Below are positions 1 to 7,605 of a stretch of DNA of 64,000 bases, one piece after another. Numbering within the stretch: position 1 is the first letter of the stretch; each line of letters starts with the position of its first letter. The position numbers were made by a program, and so were the translations under genes. Under the pieces are notes generated by a model, which saw nothing but the letters and a program-made list of their open reading frames with translations, did not search any database and was not told the origin of the DNA. Origin of the DNA: Paenibacillus massiliensis 2301065 = DSM 16942 (lineage in GTDB: Bacteria > Bacillota > Bacilli > Paenibacillales > Paenibacillaceae); assembly GCF_000377505.1 (NCBI RefSeq), contig NZ_KB898186.1, forward strand, positions 186,001-250,000, given 5' to 3'.

Positions 1-177
1 CAGGTCCTTGGCGTGCATATCTACGCAGAAGGCACATCCATTAATCTGCGATACCCGAATTTTGAGCAACTCATATAATACCTTGTCCGCAAAACGTGAG
101 GATGTATGAGCCTCCATCGCCATCATGGCCTTGAATGCTCCTGCATTTACCGTTCTGTAATTGAATCTCAGATTCAT
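1..177 (-). CDS. Carboxymuconolactone decarboxylase / AhpD-family protein (partial)
   Basis: The first 59 codons are visible; the C-terminus runs off the left edge. The reading contains INGCAFCVDMHAKDL, which has the CxxC-x-x-x-H active-site motif of AhpD-like alkylhydroperoxidase or carboxymuconolactone decarboxylase folds, and an opening (MNLRFNYRTVNAGAFKAM) typical of the family. These small helical proteins use the CxxC pair in peroxide reduction or related thiol chemistry in the cytoplasm. The ATG at 177 follows a GGAGGCG ribosome binding site (184-190). It is divergent to nothing nearby: the next gene is on the same strand and upstream. The exact substrate cannot be told. Confidence 0.85.
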   Translation of the reverse strand, partial: MNLRFNYRTVNAGAFKAMMAMEAHTSSRFADKVLYELLKIRVSQINGCAFCVDMHAKDL

Positions 178-256
178 AGTGAATCGCCTCCTGAATTAGT
201 CTTCAACATAGAAGACCATTCAGGAAACGATTCTGTGACAGAGGGGCCGAACTTTT

Positions 257-1195
257 TCACATGAAATCAAAGAAGTAACGAACAACGTGGAAAAATACAG
301 GCGAGGTATACGCCAGGCTGTCCACTCGACTCAGGTAGCTCTGCTTGAGCGCCACGAATTTATCGTCATCTCCAATCAGCAAGTCGCGCTTCAGTACGGA
401 TACCGTGAGACTACCAAAGAAGCCACTGAGGCTGATCAGCATTCCGCATACGATACCGAATACGGGATCAAGCGGTGTTAGATACGGATAGATCAGATAG
501 GAGACAGCTGTCGTAACAACGAATGCGCTGATGAAGCCCTCCCAGGTCAGGCTGGGGTTCGCCGTCGGAACGACCTTACGTCTGCCCCAGTAGAGCGAAG
601 CCAGATAATGCACCACATCATTCAGCTGTGTCAGCACGACGAGGAACAGCACCAATCCACCGCCATATTGCGGGGTGGCGAATTGAAAATACGCCAGATG
701 GCTCAGTCCGAACACCATGAGCATGAGTCCCCATTGGGTCGAGCTGACACTGCGCAGAAATCCGACAGTTCCTTTGTTAATGAGCCGTGGAATGGGCAGC
801 AGCAGGAAGACATAAAGTGGAATGAAGACAATGAACATGCCATACCACTCGATATAGATCCAGTAGAACTGAATGGGAATCGCCAGGTAAGCCCACAGGA
901 ACAAGCGCCGATCAGCTTTGCGGGTACGAATCATGGAGAAGTACTCCTTAAGCGCGAAGAACGTGAGCAACATGAGCGATAGTAAGGACACGACCGGATT
1001 AAACAGGGTAGCTAGGCAAAAAATAAAAAACATGCCCCACCAGGTCTTAATCCGCACGCCAATAGCGCTATAATCTTTGTCAGGCTGGAGGCGGGCTATA
1101 ATCGTGTAGGCGAGATGAACGGCTGCAAGAGCTACAAAGATCAAGCCAAGCGTAAATAGTGAACTGTGAAATAACTGGTCTATGGCAATCACCAA
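257..1195 (-). CDS. Divergent CdsA-like phosphatidate cytidylyltransferase family membrane protein
   Basis: 312 residues with about eight hydrophobic segments. The C-terminal third aligns with the CdsA signature region: a LTQLNDVVHYLASLYWGRRK segment (the place of the D-x-x-AY-x-x-G-R motif), NPSLTWEGFISAF (matching SPKKTWEG), and SVLKRDLLIGDDDKF. In true CdsA the last motif reads S-x-x-KR-x4-KD, followed by HGG-x-x-DR-x-D. Here the tail is SYLSRVDSLAYTSPVFFH, so the HGG is gone while R-x-D-S is kept. CdsA makes CDP-diacylglycerol from phosphatidate and CTP at the membrane; this paralogue may use another lipid or polyprenyl phosphate. It starts ATG at 1195. It is an accessory copy, not the housekeeping cdsA, which normally sits with uppS-dxr. 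Confidence 0.75.
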   Translation of the reverse strand: MVIAIDQLFHSSLFTLGLIFVALAAVHLAYTIIARLQPDKDYSAIGVRIKTWWGMFFIFCLATLFNPVVSLLSLMLLTFFALKEYFSMIRTRKADRRLFLWAYLAIPIQFYWIYIEWYGMFIVFIPLYVFLLLPIPRLINKGTVGFLRSVSSTQWGLMLMVFGLSHLAYFQFATPQYGGGLVLFLVVLTQLNDVVHYLASLYWGRRKVVPTANPSLTWEGFISAFVVTTAVSYLIYPYLTPLDPVFGIVCGMLISLSGFFGSLTVSVLKRDLLIGDDDKFVALKQSYLSRVDSLAYTSPVFFHVVRYFFDFM

Positions 1196-1302
1196 CTTGT
1201 CTATGCGATATGGGAAGTTACTTGAGTGGGCACGGGTCAGGGTTCCTATATCCGCACCCTATGTTGTATTATGAAGCAATAATGCCATCCTGATAAGGAG
1301 AA

Positions 1303-1872
1303 ATGTTCGAGATGACAGCTGATCAGTCCATTTATATTCTGCTCACCAATACGGGAACTCTGTTCACCAAGGTGATTCAATCCTATACAAAGGCACCTTA
1401 TAATCATGCCTCGATTGCATTCAACCGTGAGCTGTCCGAGCTGTATAGCTTCGGTAGAAAGCATCCTAACAATCCGCTACATGGCGGCTTCGTGCGAGAG
1501 GATATCAAGAAAGGCACCTTCAGCAAATATCCTGAGACCACATGTGTGATCTATGAGCTTCGTGTCACAGGGCGTGAGGTCGAGAAGATGAGAAGGGTGC
1601 TGGATATCTTCATTCGCAGTCGCCAGAAATTCATGTACAACCTTCTTGGTGTCATCGGGATTACACTCAAGGAGCCCGTCGAATTCAGCAATTCGTACTT
1701 CTGCTCACAGTTCGTGGCCGAGATTCTGCAGCGTTCAGGCATCAAGATCTGGAACAAGCTCCCTGCACTGGTCACGCCGGACGATTTCAGGCAGACCGAT
1801 CGGTTAGAGCTGATCTATGAAGGGAAGCTGAGCGATTATGAGCCGAATGAGCCGATACCTGACAGCAGGTGA
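1303..1872 (+). CDS. Permuted papain-like NlpC/P60 (YiiX/YaeF-type) protein
   Basis: 189 residues without signal peptide. Two blocks carry the likely catalytic residues: YNHASIAF (His, about residue 34) and NSYFCSQFVAEILQRSG (Cys, about residue 132). This order, His before Cys, is the circularly permuted NlpC/P60 arrangement seen in YiiX/YaeF-type proteins, which act as amidases or thioesterases on peptide or lipid-linked substrates. ATG 1303 lies only two bases after GGAG (1297-1300); the in-frame ATG at 1312 has an 11-base spacing, so the true start may be three codons later. Its 3' end overlaps the convergent UvrC-like gene by 37 bases. The substrate is unknown. Confidence 0.7.
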   Translation: MFEMTADQSIYILLTNTGTLFTKVIQSYTKAPYNHASIAFNRELSELYSFGRKHPNNPLHGGFVREDIKKGTFSKYPETTCVIYELRVTGREVEKMRRVLDIFIRSRQKFMYNLLGVIGITLKEPVEFSNSYFCSQFVAEILQRSGIKIWNKLPALVTPDDFRQTDRLELIYEGKLSDYEPNEPIPDSR

Positions 1873-2993
1873 GTGATGGCTTCGTCCAAGGCGTGTTCTC
1901 CCTCCTGATCGCCATGATTTAGCATATGGGGCATAATATTCACATAACAGCACTCCCCGCTCTGGATGTAACGATATACGATCTGGGCTTCATCAATAGC
2001 ATCCCGACTTATGCTATGCTGAGGTTCTACGAGAGTAGTGTTTCCTGAATCTTCATCATCTTGCATGCCCTGCAATCCATGTATAATAGCAGAACGCAGC
2101 GTTCTACGTTGCTCTGTAGCTGTAAGCTCCAGGACATCCAGCGGCGTAGAATCCATAATTCGGCTGCCTGTGACCAGCATCAGCTTGGCACGTCCGTCTT
2201 CCATCCGCTCCAGCACAGCGATCTGATGATTCACGGCTGCAAATTCCACGACCTGCTCATGACGCAGCAGGAATCGTACGGCTTTTAACTGATCCCTGAT
2301 TCGGGCGGCTACCTCAAACTCATATGCTTCGCCAGCCTTATACATGCGCTGCTCCATGTCCTCTAGTATGCTCTGATCCTTCCCTTGTAGCAGAAGACAG
2401 ATTCGTTCTACCCGTTCATTGTACTGCTGGATGGCCTCCAGCTCTCCTGTACATACCCCAAGGCATAGTCCAAGCTCATAGTTCAGACAAGGAGAGCTGC
2501 CTGAAAGCATCGCCCCACGTCTCAGATGTGGATGGCTGCACAATAGCTGCAGTGCTTCCTGAAGACCATATAATGCTTGCTCAATCATGCTTCTGCTTGT
2601 GTAAGGTCCCCAGATTCGCTCAACCTGAATGTCCTCAGGAGTGTCGATGATCTCTATATGCTTCAGTGCCCCGTTTGAAGGCAGTGCCAGATAAGTATAG
2701 GCCAACGGATTTTTCATCTTGGCATTGTACATCGGCTTCCATTGCTTAATCAGCCTGCATTCCAGCATGAACGCCTCGAACTCTGTATCTGTGTGGAGCA
2801 CCTCCAGATCCCTGATCTGCTGCACCAGACGCTTGACCTTGGGGGAATGGGCCGTATTTTGGTGAAAATACGATTGAACCCGCTTTCTCAGAGCCTTCGC
2901 CTTTCCGATATAGATGATGGTACCGAACTGATCCTTCATGAGATAGACACCGGGGGTTAGCGGTAGATGATTCACCTTTTCCGTCAAATTCAT
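1836..2993 (-). CDS. UvrC-like GIY-YIG nuclease lacking the C-terminal endonuclease half
   Basis: 385 residues, against roughly 600 for UvrC. The N-terminus is a GIY-YIG domain (PGVYLMKDQFGTIIYIGKAK, residues about 14-33, with R at about 37 and E at about 73). It is followed by the four-cysteine Fe-S motif region of UvrC (LLC, then SSPCLNYELGLCLGVC) and a UVR motif near 210-240 (YEFEVAARIRDQLKAV). The RNase H-like nuclease and the HhH domains that make the 5' incision are absent, so this resembles Cho-type auxiliary 3'-incision enzymes but keeps more of UvrC than Cho does. It probably helps nucleotide excision repair in the cytoplasm. No partner uvr genes are nearby. Confidence 0.85.
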   Translation of the reverse strand: MNLTEKVNHLPLTPGVYLMKDQFGTIIYIGKAKALRKRVQSYFHQNTAHSPKVKRLVQQIRDLEVLHTDTEFEAFMLECRLIKQWKPMYNAKMKNPLAYTYLALPSNGALKHIEIIDTPEDIQVERIWGPYTSRSMIEQALYGLQEALQLLCSHPHLRRGAMLSGSSPCLNYELGLCLGVCTGELEAIQQYNERVERICLLLQGKDQSILEDMEQRMYKAGEAYEFEVAARIRDQLKAVRFLLRHEQVVEFAAVNHQIAVLERMEDGRAKLMLVTGSRIMDSTPLDVLELTATEQRRTLRSAIIHGLQGMQDDEDSGNTTLVEPQHSISRDAIDEAQIVYRYIQSGECCYVNIMPHMLNHGDQEGEHALDEAITHLLSGIGSFGS

Positions 2994-3400
2994 GACAAGT
3001 CCTCCGATCTATACGATGTACCCTACACCTATTATAAGATTATAGAATGGATTAGCCGCCTGGTGAAGCCCGAGGCAAGAGGAGTGAGAAGGGAACGTAC
3101 TAGTACGGAAAGTGGGATTTGAAGTGAACCTGAGGATCGTAGGCCTTGAGTACGTCTTGACAGGAGCGGGATATTCATATATTTTGTTATTATCAATTAG
3201 TTATTATTAAATAATGAATAACAAAACAGCTATACGTGATAGGTTCATTTAGACGCAAACACATTCTTTAGTGCCTTCGTTGATCTTAAAGCAATTTGTT
3301 GTAGGGAAATGAGAGTAGCGCTGGACGTAACATGCAGAAGACAACATATGACGATGATGCAAGAAGCTACATAGGGCAAGTAGATACATGGGGGAGGTAG
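2994..3400. other. Intergenic region with palindromes
   Basis: No credible gene. It contains a 12-bp perfect palindrome, CGTACTAGTACG, at 3096-3107, and an AT-rich inverted repeat at 3182-3226 (described separately). The rightmost part carries the promoter region and the GGGGGAGG ribosome binding site (3390-3397) of the NADAR gene. A long open frame on the minus strand across 3245-3787 is a shadow of the NADAR gene. Confidence 0.6.
3182..3226. repeat. AT-rich inverted repeat, 10-bp arms
   Basis: TTTTGTTATT (3182-3191) and AATAACAAAA (3217-3226) are perfect inverted arms around a 25-bp AT-rich spacer. It lies between the divergent UvrC-like and NADAR genes. It has no GC-rich stem, so it is more likely a protein-binding or promoter element than a terminator. 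Confidence 0.5.
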
Positions 3401-3964
3401 ATGAAAATTATGATCTATAATGTGGAACAGCTGCGCCGTGCTTATCAGGCAGGGAGCCGCTTTAAATATATGATGTTCTGGGGCCACACACCGCCTGCTG
3501 ACGGCACACTGAATGCGAGCTGCTTCAGTCAATGGTGGAAGTGTAGCTTTGAGATTGAGGGCGTGACGTACTCTTGCACCGAGCAGTATATGATGGCAGA
3601 GAAAGCGCGGCTGTTCGGAGATGAGGAGATGCTGGAGAAGATCCTGGAGGCACGTCATCCGAAGGAAATGAAGGCTTATGGTCGAGCAGTGAAGGACTTC
3701 GATCAGCAGCTCTGGGAGCAGCAGCGCTATGATATCGTTAAACGAGGGAACGTGGCCAAGTTCACGCAAAATCAGGATCTGGGCCAAGTGCTGATGAATA
3801 CGAAGCAGCGAATTCTTGTCGAAGCGAGCCCACGAGACCGTATCTGGGGTATTGGAATGGGGAAGAGCAACCCGGATGCCGAGAATCCGATGAAATGGCG
3901 TGGGCAGAATCTGCTAGGCTTCGCCTTGACAGAGGTGAGGGATCAGCTGGCTGCGTCTCGGTAA
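3401..3964 (+). CDS. NADAR domain protein (YbiA-like; ADP-ribose/N-glycosidase fold)
   Basis: 187 residues spanning one complete NADAR domain. Recognisable blocks are MMFWGHTP, TEQYMMAEKARLFGDEE, DRIWGIGM and GQNLLGFALTEVRDQL. Family members cleave N-glycosidic bonds of riboflavin-pathway intermediates (YbiA), and some remove ADP-ribose from guanine bases in DNA or RNA. The start ATG 3401 follows GGGGGAGG with a short three-base gap; ATG 3410 is the alternative. A TARG1-type macrodomain gene follows on the same strand after 138 bases, so the two may share a role in removing ADP-ribose from nucleic acid. No ADP-ribosyl transferase (DarT-like) gene is seen nearby. Confidence 0.9.
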   Translation: MKIMIYNVEQLRRAYQAGSRFKYMMFWGHTPPADGTLNASCFSQWWKCSFEIEGVTYSCTEQYMMAEKARLFGDEEMLEKILEARHPKEMKAYGRAVKDFDQQLWEQQRYDIVKRGNVAKFTQNQDLGQVLMNTKQRILVEASPRDRIWGIGMGKSNPDAENPMKWRGQNLLGFALTEVRDQLAASR

Positions 3965-4102
3965 TATCATCGGCTTCGCAGAAATGCGATCGACAGCTTT
4001 TCCAATGGTGACATGAATATCAATGCTGAAGAGTAGAGAGTAGAATTTGCTACATGTCTGTCTGGTCTGCACGGTAGATATGTCTTGATTCAGGAGGTTA
4101 GG

Positions 4103-4525
4103 ATGACATTTCAAGAGCGGGAACAGGATTTATTCACTGTAGAGGAGCGCTATCTGCTGGCGCATTGTATCTCTGCTGATGCGAAGATGGGCGCGGGCAT
4201 TGCGGTTGCCTTTTGTCAGCATTTTGATCTGAATTCGCTGCGGGAGCAGGCGAGCATCAAGCCACTGGATGTAGGAAGCTGTTATCAGGTGGGCCGTGTG
4301 CTGAACCTGGTCACGAAGCCGAAATATTGGCAGAAGCCTTCGTATGCCACGCTGACAGCAGCGCTCGTGGACATGAGGAACCAGTGTGTGCAGGCAGGAA
4401 TCGACAAGATCGCCATGCCTCGTATTGGCTGCGGACTGGATCGGCTTCGTTGGGATAAGACCCGGCAGATCATTCAAGAAGTTTTTGAAGAGACGGATAT
4501 AGACATTGTGGTATGTTCGCAATAG
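4103..4525 (+). CDS. TARG1-type macrodomain (ADP-ribosyl hydrolase)
   Basis: 140 residues, a single macrodomain. MGAGIAVAF is the ADP-ribose-binding loop, and PRIGCGLDRLRW carries the aspartate equivalent to the catalytic Asp of human TARG1/OARD1. LVTKPKY has the lysine at the position of the TARG1 nucleophile. TARG1-like enzymes remove ADP-ribose from glutamate or aspartate and, like DarG, from thymidine in DNA. The start is ATG 4103 because CAGGAGG (4091-4097) precedes it with good spacing; an in-frame TTG at 4085 lies upstream of that site. It follows the NADAR gene, with which it may form an operon. Confidence 0.9.
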   Translation: MTFQEREQDLFTVEERYLLAHCISADAKMGAGIAVAFCQHFDLNSLREQASIKPLDVGSCYQVGRVLNLVTKPKYWQKPSYATLTAALVDMRNQCVQAGIDKIAMPRIGCGLDRLRWDKTRQIIQEVFEETDIDIVVCSQ

Positions 4526-4651
4526 ATAGGCTTGAAGATTAACAGAGAATATAAGTAGTTTGTTTCTAGCACGAGTGTAGATAGTAGATCTCAGTTTATA
4601 GTATGTATAATTGTTATAACTACTACAAAGTCTAGGACGGAGGTTGTCATC

Positions 4652-5518
4652 ATGCTAAAAGACGAACACGTACTACAACTAATAGCAGAGAGCGGTCTCG
4701 ACCGTATGGGGGGAACACTGGAGCAGACGACTCTTTTGTCGAACCGGATACATGTCACTCCAGCGACCGATGACGAAATCGTAGTCGGGATTTCAAAAAT
4801 CGGAGGGAATCCCGACCTGTCTGCTTCCGTTGACTGGCCGATGTATGACGGGAAGCCTCTGACGTTTATCGCACAAATACAGCTGGACGAAGTACCATGG
4901 AAGCCTGAACCACTACCGCAGTCAGGGTTATTGTCCTTTTTCTATGAAGCAGTCGATCAACCGTGGGGCTTTGATCCAGAAGAGGCGGGGCAATGGAAGG
5001 TAATATATGTCGCAGACATGGCAGGACTTGAACGCAAAGCCAAGCCTGCAGGACTGATGACTCGTGACGAAGCCGAGGAGGAGGCATTCGCAGTCAACTT
5101 TTCTGTGCAAACGACGTTGCTTCCACCGAGGACGCTGGAGATGAAACGGCTGGGACCAAATGCTGATGAAATGGATAAGTACATGGATCTCAGGGAGAGC
5201 GTGGTTGAGCATAACGGCGCAAATACAGTTATCCATCGCTTCCTCGGACATCCAGACCCAATTCAGGGCGACATGCAGTTACAAACTCAATTGGTATCAA
5301 ACGGAATTAATTGTGGCGATGCCTTCGGCTACCGAGATCCAAGGCGCGAGGAGCTGGAGCCGGGTGCAGAGGGCTGGAGGCTACTGCTCCAGATTGATTC
5401 TGTGGAGGAGCTGGGACTGATCTGGGGTGACTTCGGAATGATCTATTTCTGGATACACGAGGACGATTTGAAGAACGGTGATTTTGAACGAGTCTGGGTC
5501 ATATTGCAATGTGGTTAA
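4652..5518 (+). CDS. YwqG-family protein (DUF1963)
   Basis: 288 residues. The family pattern is clear: SKIGGNPDLSASVDWPMYDG, then PLTFIAQIQLDEV, then LPQSGLLSFFYEA, and near the end LLLQIDSVEELGLIWGDFGMIYFWIHEDDL. YwqG proteins are soluble and of unknown biochemical function; several are immunity-like or tied to polymorphic toxin loci, but no toxin gene is visible here. The start ATG 4652 follows CGGAGG with an eight-base gap. It may be transcribed from its own promoter in the 126 bases after the macrodomain gene, where a TATAA-TTG-TTATA dyad (4606-4618) lies. Confidence 0.85.
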   Translation: MLKDEHVLQLIAESGLDRMGGTLEQTTLLSNRIHVTPATDDEIVVGISKIGGNPDLSASVDWPMYDGKPLTFIAQIQLDEVPWKPEPLPQSGLLSFFYEAVDQPWGFDPEEAGQWKVIYVADMAGLERKAKPAGLMTRDEAEEEAFAVNFSVQTTLLPPRTLEMKRLGPNADEMDKYMDLRESVVEHNGANTVIHRFLGHPDPIQGDMQLQTQLVSNGINCGDAFGYRDPRREELEPGAEGWRLLLQIDSVEELGLIWGDFGMIYFWIHEDDLKNGDFERVWVILQCG

Positions 5519-5523
5519 CATCT

Positions 5524-5554
5524 AGAGGGACTGCCTTTCCAGGCGGTCTCTTTG
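5524..5554 (+). terminator. Rho-independent terminator after ywqG-like gene
   Basis: Stem AGAGGGACTGCC with GGCGGTCTCT around a short loop, followed by TTTGTTG, six bases after the stop codon at 5518. Confidence 0.75.
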
Positions 5555-6048
5555 TTGTATATCGCTATTCAGCAGTTCACTCTCTGCAGGTCATTAGTCA
5601 TCCTGAGCTCGGGACACACAAGTGAGCAGTTCGATCTCATCAGGAGGGTGTGTCCTATTTCTCAAGTGAAAAGGGTTCGATGATGGATAGCTCAATATGG
5701 GCTGAATGTCTAAACGTGTCGAAAATTACAGAATAAACGGGTATATTTTTATGATTTCTGGGATATGGAGCACTGTGTCCCCCGTAATTAGTCGTATATA
5801 ATCATACTGGGGATGGAAGCGCTGGATAAGCTCCCCTTTTGTTACAGACTACTGCAATAGACTGGAGTCAGGCCGCCTTCATCGTCAGGCTAATAGGAAT
5901 AGGCGGCTAAGATAAGGGGGAAAGCGGTCGGTGTGCGGATAACAGCGGATATCCATCTGTGATGACGGTTCCTAGATTTGGCTGACATCGAGTTGGCCGG
6001 AAATCAGTGGAACGGTAACACCGTATGAAGGCAAGAAGGAGTTGAGAG
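5555..6048 (+). promoter_or_regulatory. Long 5' region with candidate structured leader RNA (5779-5920)
   Basis: The half-kilobase before the nucleoside phosphorylase gene has no gene but can fold extensively on the + strand. CCCCC (5779-5783) can close on GGGGG (5916-5920). Inside are a TAGTC/GACTA pair, a GGGG/CCCC hairpin around 5810-5836, GACT/AGTC, and GCCGCCT/AGGCGGC near 5871-5908. I could not match it to any riboswitch consensus I know. TATATAATC resembles part of the purine aptamer, but the UUUCUACC core is missing. Treat it as a candidate cis-regulatory RNA for the operon that follows. Confidence 0.35.
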
Positions 6049-6801
6049 ATGATGCCCCTGCATTTGAAAGAGGTCCGTCCTGAGGACCTCGGCGAAGTTA
6101 CACTGCTCGTGGGCGACCCAGCCCGAGTAGCGGTATTGGCGGAGGCTTGGGACGAGTCTGAGGAGATCTGCAACAATCGTGAGTACAAGCTGATAAGCGG
6201 ATATTGGAAGGGGCGTAAAGTCTCGGTCTGCTCCACGGGCATCGGAATCAGCTCCACAGAGATTGCGGTCATCGAGCTGATCGAACTGGGAGCCCGTATG
6301 CTGGTGCGAGTCGGTGGCTGCGGAGCCTGGCAGAAGCACATTGCCCCTGGGGATCTGATCGTGAACCACGCTATGGCACGTGAAGCGGGGACATTAGGAG
6401 CATATGTGCCAGATGGTTATCCTGCAGTTGCTGATTCATTACTGGTAGGAGCTCTCCTGCGAACTGCGCATGAGCAAGGCTTCACTGTACATACCGGAAT
6501 TGGGCTTACGACACAGACATATTATCTAGGCCAAGGACGTAAGCCAGCGATCGGGCAAGGACCTAACCCTGAGGATTTGATGTCCTATTGGCAGCTACGT
6601 GGAATTCTGAATTGCGAGATGGAGACGGCAGCCATCTATGTGCTTGCCTCGATGTATGGGGTCAGAGCAGCGAATTGTCTGGTTGCTCATGTCAGTCGGA
6701 CAACGGAGCAGTGGGTGCCAGATGCGGATTATCATACGATTCATGCCAAGGCGGCTACGGCGGTTCTGGATGCGTGTTTTGCGGTAAGGAATGACATCTG
6801 A
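6049..6801 (+). CDS. Nucleoside phosphorylase, uridine phosphorylase-like
   Basis: 250 residues of the PNP/UDP (NP-I) superfamily: VGDPARV near residue 21 (phosphate-binding GDPxR), CSTGIGISSTEIAV, RVGGCGA, and CEMETAAIY near 189-197 with the Glu-Met-Glu that binds ribose. QTYYLGQGR and AHVSRTTEQWVPD follow the uridine phosphorylase rather than the futalosine or MTA branch. It would cleave a nucleoside with phosphate in the cytoplasm. It is the first gene of an operon with an ABC importer of the NMT1/THI5 class (gap 47-59 bases), which implies the imported compound is a nucleoside or is made from one. ATG 6049 follows AAGGAG. Confidence 0.85.
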   Translation: MMPLHLKEVRPEDLGEVTLLVGDPARVAVLAEAWDESEEICNNREYKLISGYWKGRKVSVCSTGIGISSTEIAVIELIELGARMLVRVGGCGAWQKHIAPGDLIVNHAMAREAGTLGAYVPDGYPAVADSLLVGALLRTAHEQGFTVHTGIGLTTQTYYLGQGRKPAIGQGPNPEDLMSYWQLRGILNCEMETAAIYVLASMYGVRAANCLVAHVSRTTEQWVPDADYHTIHAKAATAVLDACFAVRNDI

Positions 6802-6860
6802 ATTCTTAAGTATGAGGACCAATTACAGCACGACATATCAGAAAAGGGGTGTTCATCGAC

Positions 6861-7604
6861 GTGACGACAGCCGCAATTCGCATACAGGATGTAAGCAAGG
6901 TCTACAAAAGCAGTGGTGGACGGGAAGTACAGGCTCTCACACATATCAATCTGGATGTAAGACAAAGTGAATTTATCTCGATCATCGGTCCTTCGGGCTG
7001 TGGAAAATCAACCCTGCTGAGAATCTTGGCCAATCTGGAGCCGCCCACAAGCGGCCAGATGGACTGGAAGGATTCGGCCGACAACATCGGATTTGTATTT
7101 CAGGATGCTACGCTGCTCCCTTGGAAAACGGTACTACAGAACGCCAGATTCCCGCTTGAGGTAAAGAAGCTGCTGAGCAAGGACAGTTTAAGCAACCTGG
7201 ATAAGCTACTGGAGCTAGCTGGGTTAAAAGGGTTCGAGAATGCTTATCCTCGTGAGCTATCTGGTGGGATGAAGCAACGTGTATCCATTGTGCGTGCGTT
7301 ATCCTATAATCCGGATGTATTGCTCATGGACGAGCCGTTCGGCGCACTTGATGCGCTGACCCGTGACAAGATGGGCATCGAGCTGATGCGAATCTGGGAT
7401 GAGACGAAGAAGACGATCCTGTTCGTTACCCACAGTATTTCCGAAGCTGTATTCTTATCCGATCGGGTCATTGTCATGTCTCCCCGTCCTGGCAAGATTG
7501 ATCAGGTTATGGATATCGAGCTGCCTCGTCCCCGCACGGTAGAGGTGAAGGAGACGCTTGAATTCGTTAATTATGTCAAGACTCTTCGGGAAGTGTTGGG
7601 ATAG
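6861..7604 (+). CDS. ABC importer ATP-binding subunit (SsuB/ThiZ/TauB type)
   Basis: About 247 residues with Walker A GPSGCGKST, Q-loop VFQDATLLPW, signature LSGGMKQRVSIVRAL, Walker B VLLMDEPFGALD and the H-loop THSISEA. The QDATLLPW and PFGALDALTR blocks are typical of the nitrate/sulfonate/taurine/pyrimidine importer ATPases. A GTG at 6849 abuts the AAGGGG site, so the GTG at 6861, 11 bases beyond it, is the better start (MTTAAIRIQDV). The gene ends one base before the ATG of the next permease, indicating tight coupling. It powers uptake together with the two permeases and lipoprotein downstream. Confidence 0.9.
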   Translation: MTTAAIRIQDVSKVYKSSGGREVQALTHINLDVRQSEFISIIGPSGCGKSTLLRILANLEPPTSGQMDWKDSADNIGFVFQDATLLPWKTVLQNARFPLEVKKLLSKDSLSNLDKLLELAGLKGFENAYPRELSGGMKQRVSIVRALSYNPDVLLMDEPFGALDALTRDKMGIELMRIWDETKKTILFVTHSISEAVFLSDRVIVMSPRPGKIDQVMDIELPRPRTVEVKETLEFVNYVKTLREVLG

Positions 7605-7605
7605 G

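Noticed and set aside
3245..3787. 180-codon open frame on the minus strand
   Set aside because: It lies opposite the NADAR gene, has no ribosome binding site and no family likeness; it is a shadow frame.
3965..4651. DarT-like ADP-ribosyltransferase beside the NADAR-macrodomain pair
   Set aside because: No frame with a transferase motif was found between the UvrC-like gene and the nucleoside operon.
5784..5850. Possible purine riboswitch before the nucleoside phosphorylase gene
   Set aside because: TATATAATC and GACTA are present and can flank stems, but the J2/3 sequence TTTCTACC and the paired loops are absent. The true guanine riboswitch lies at 61139-61207.
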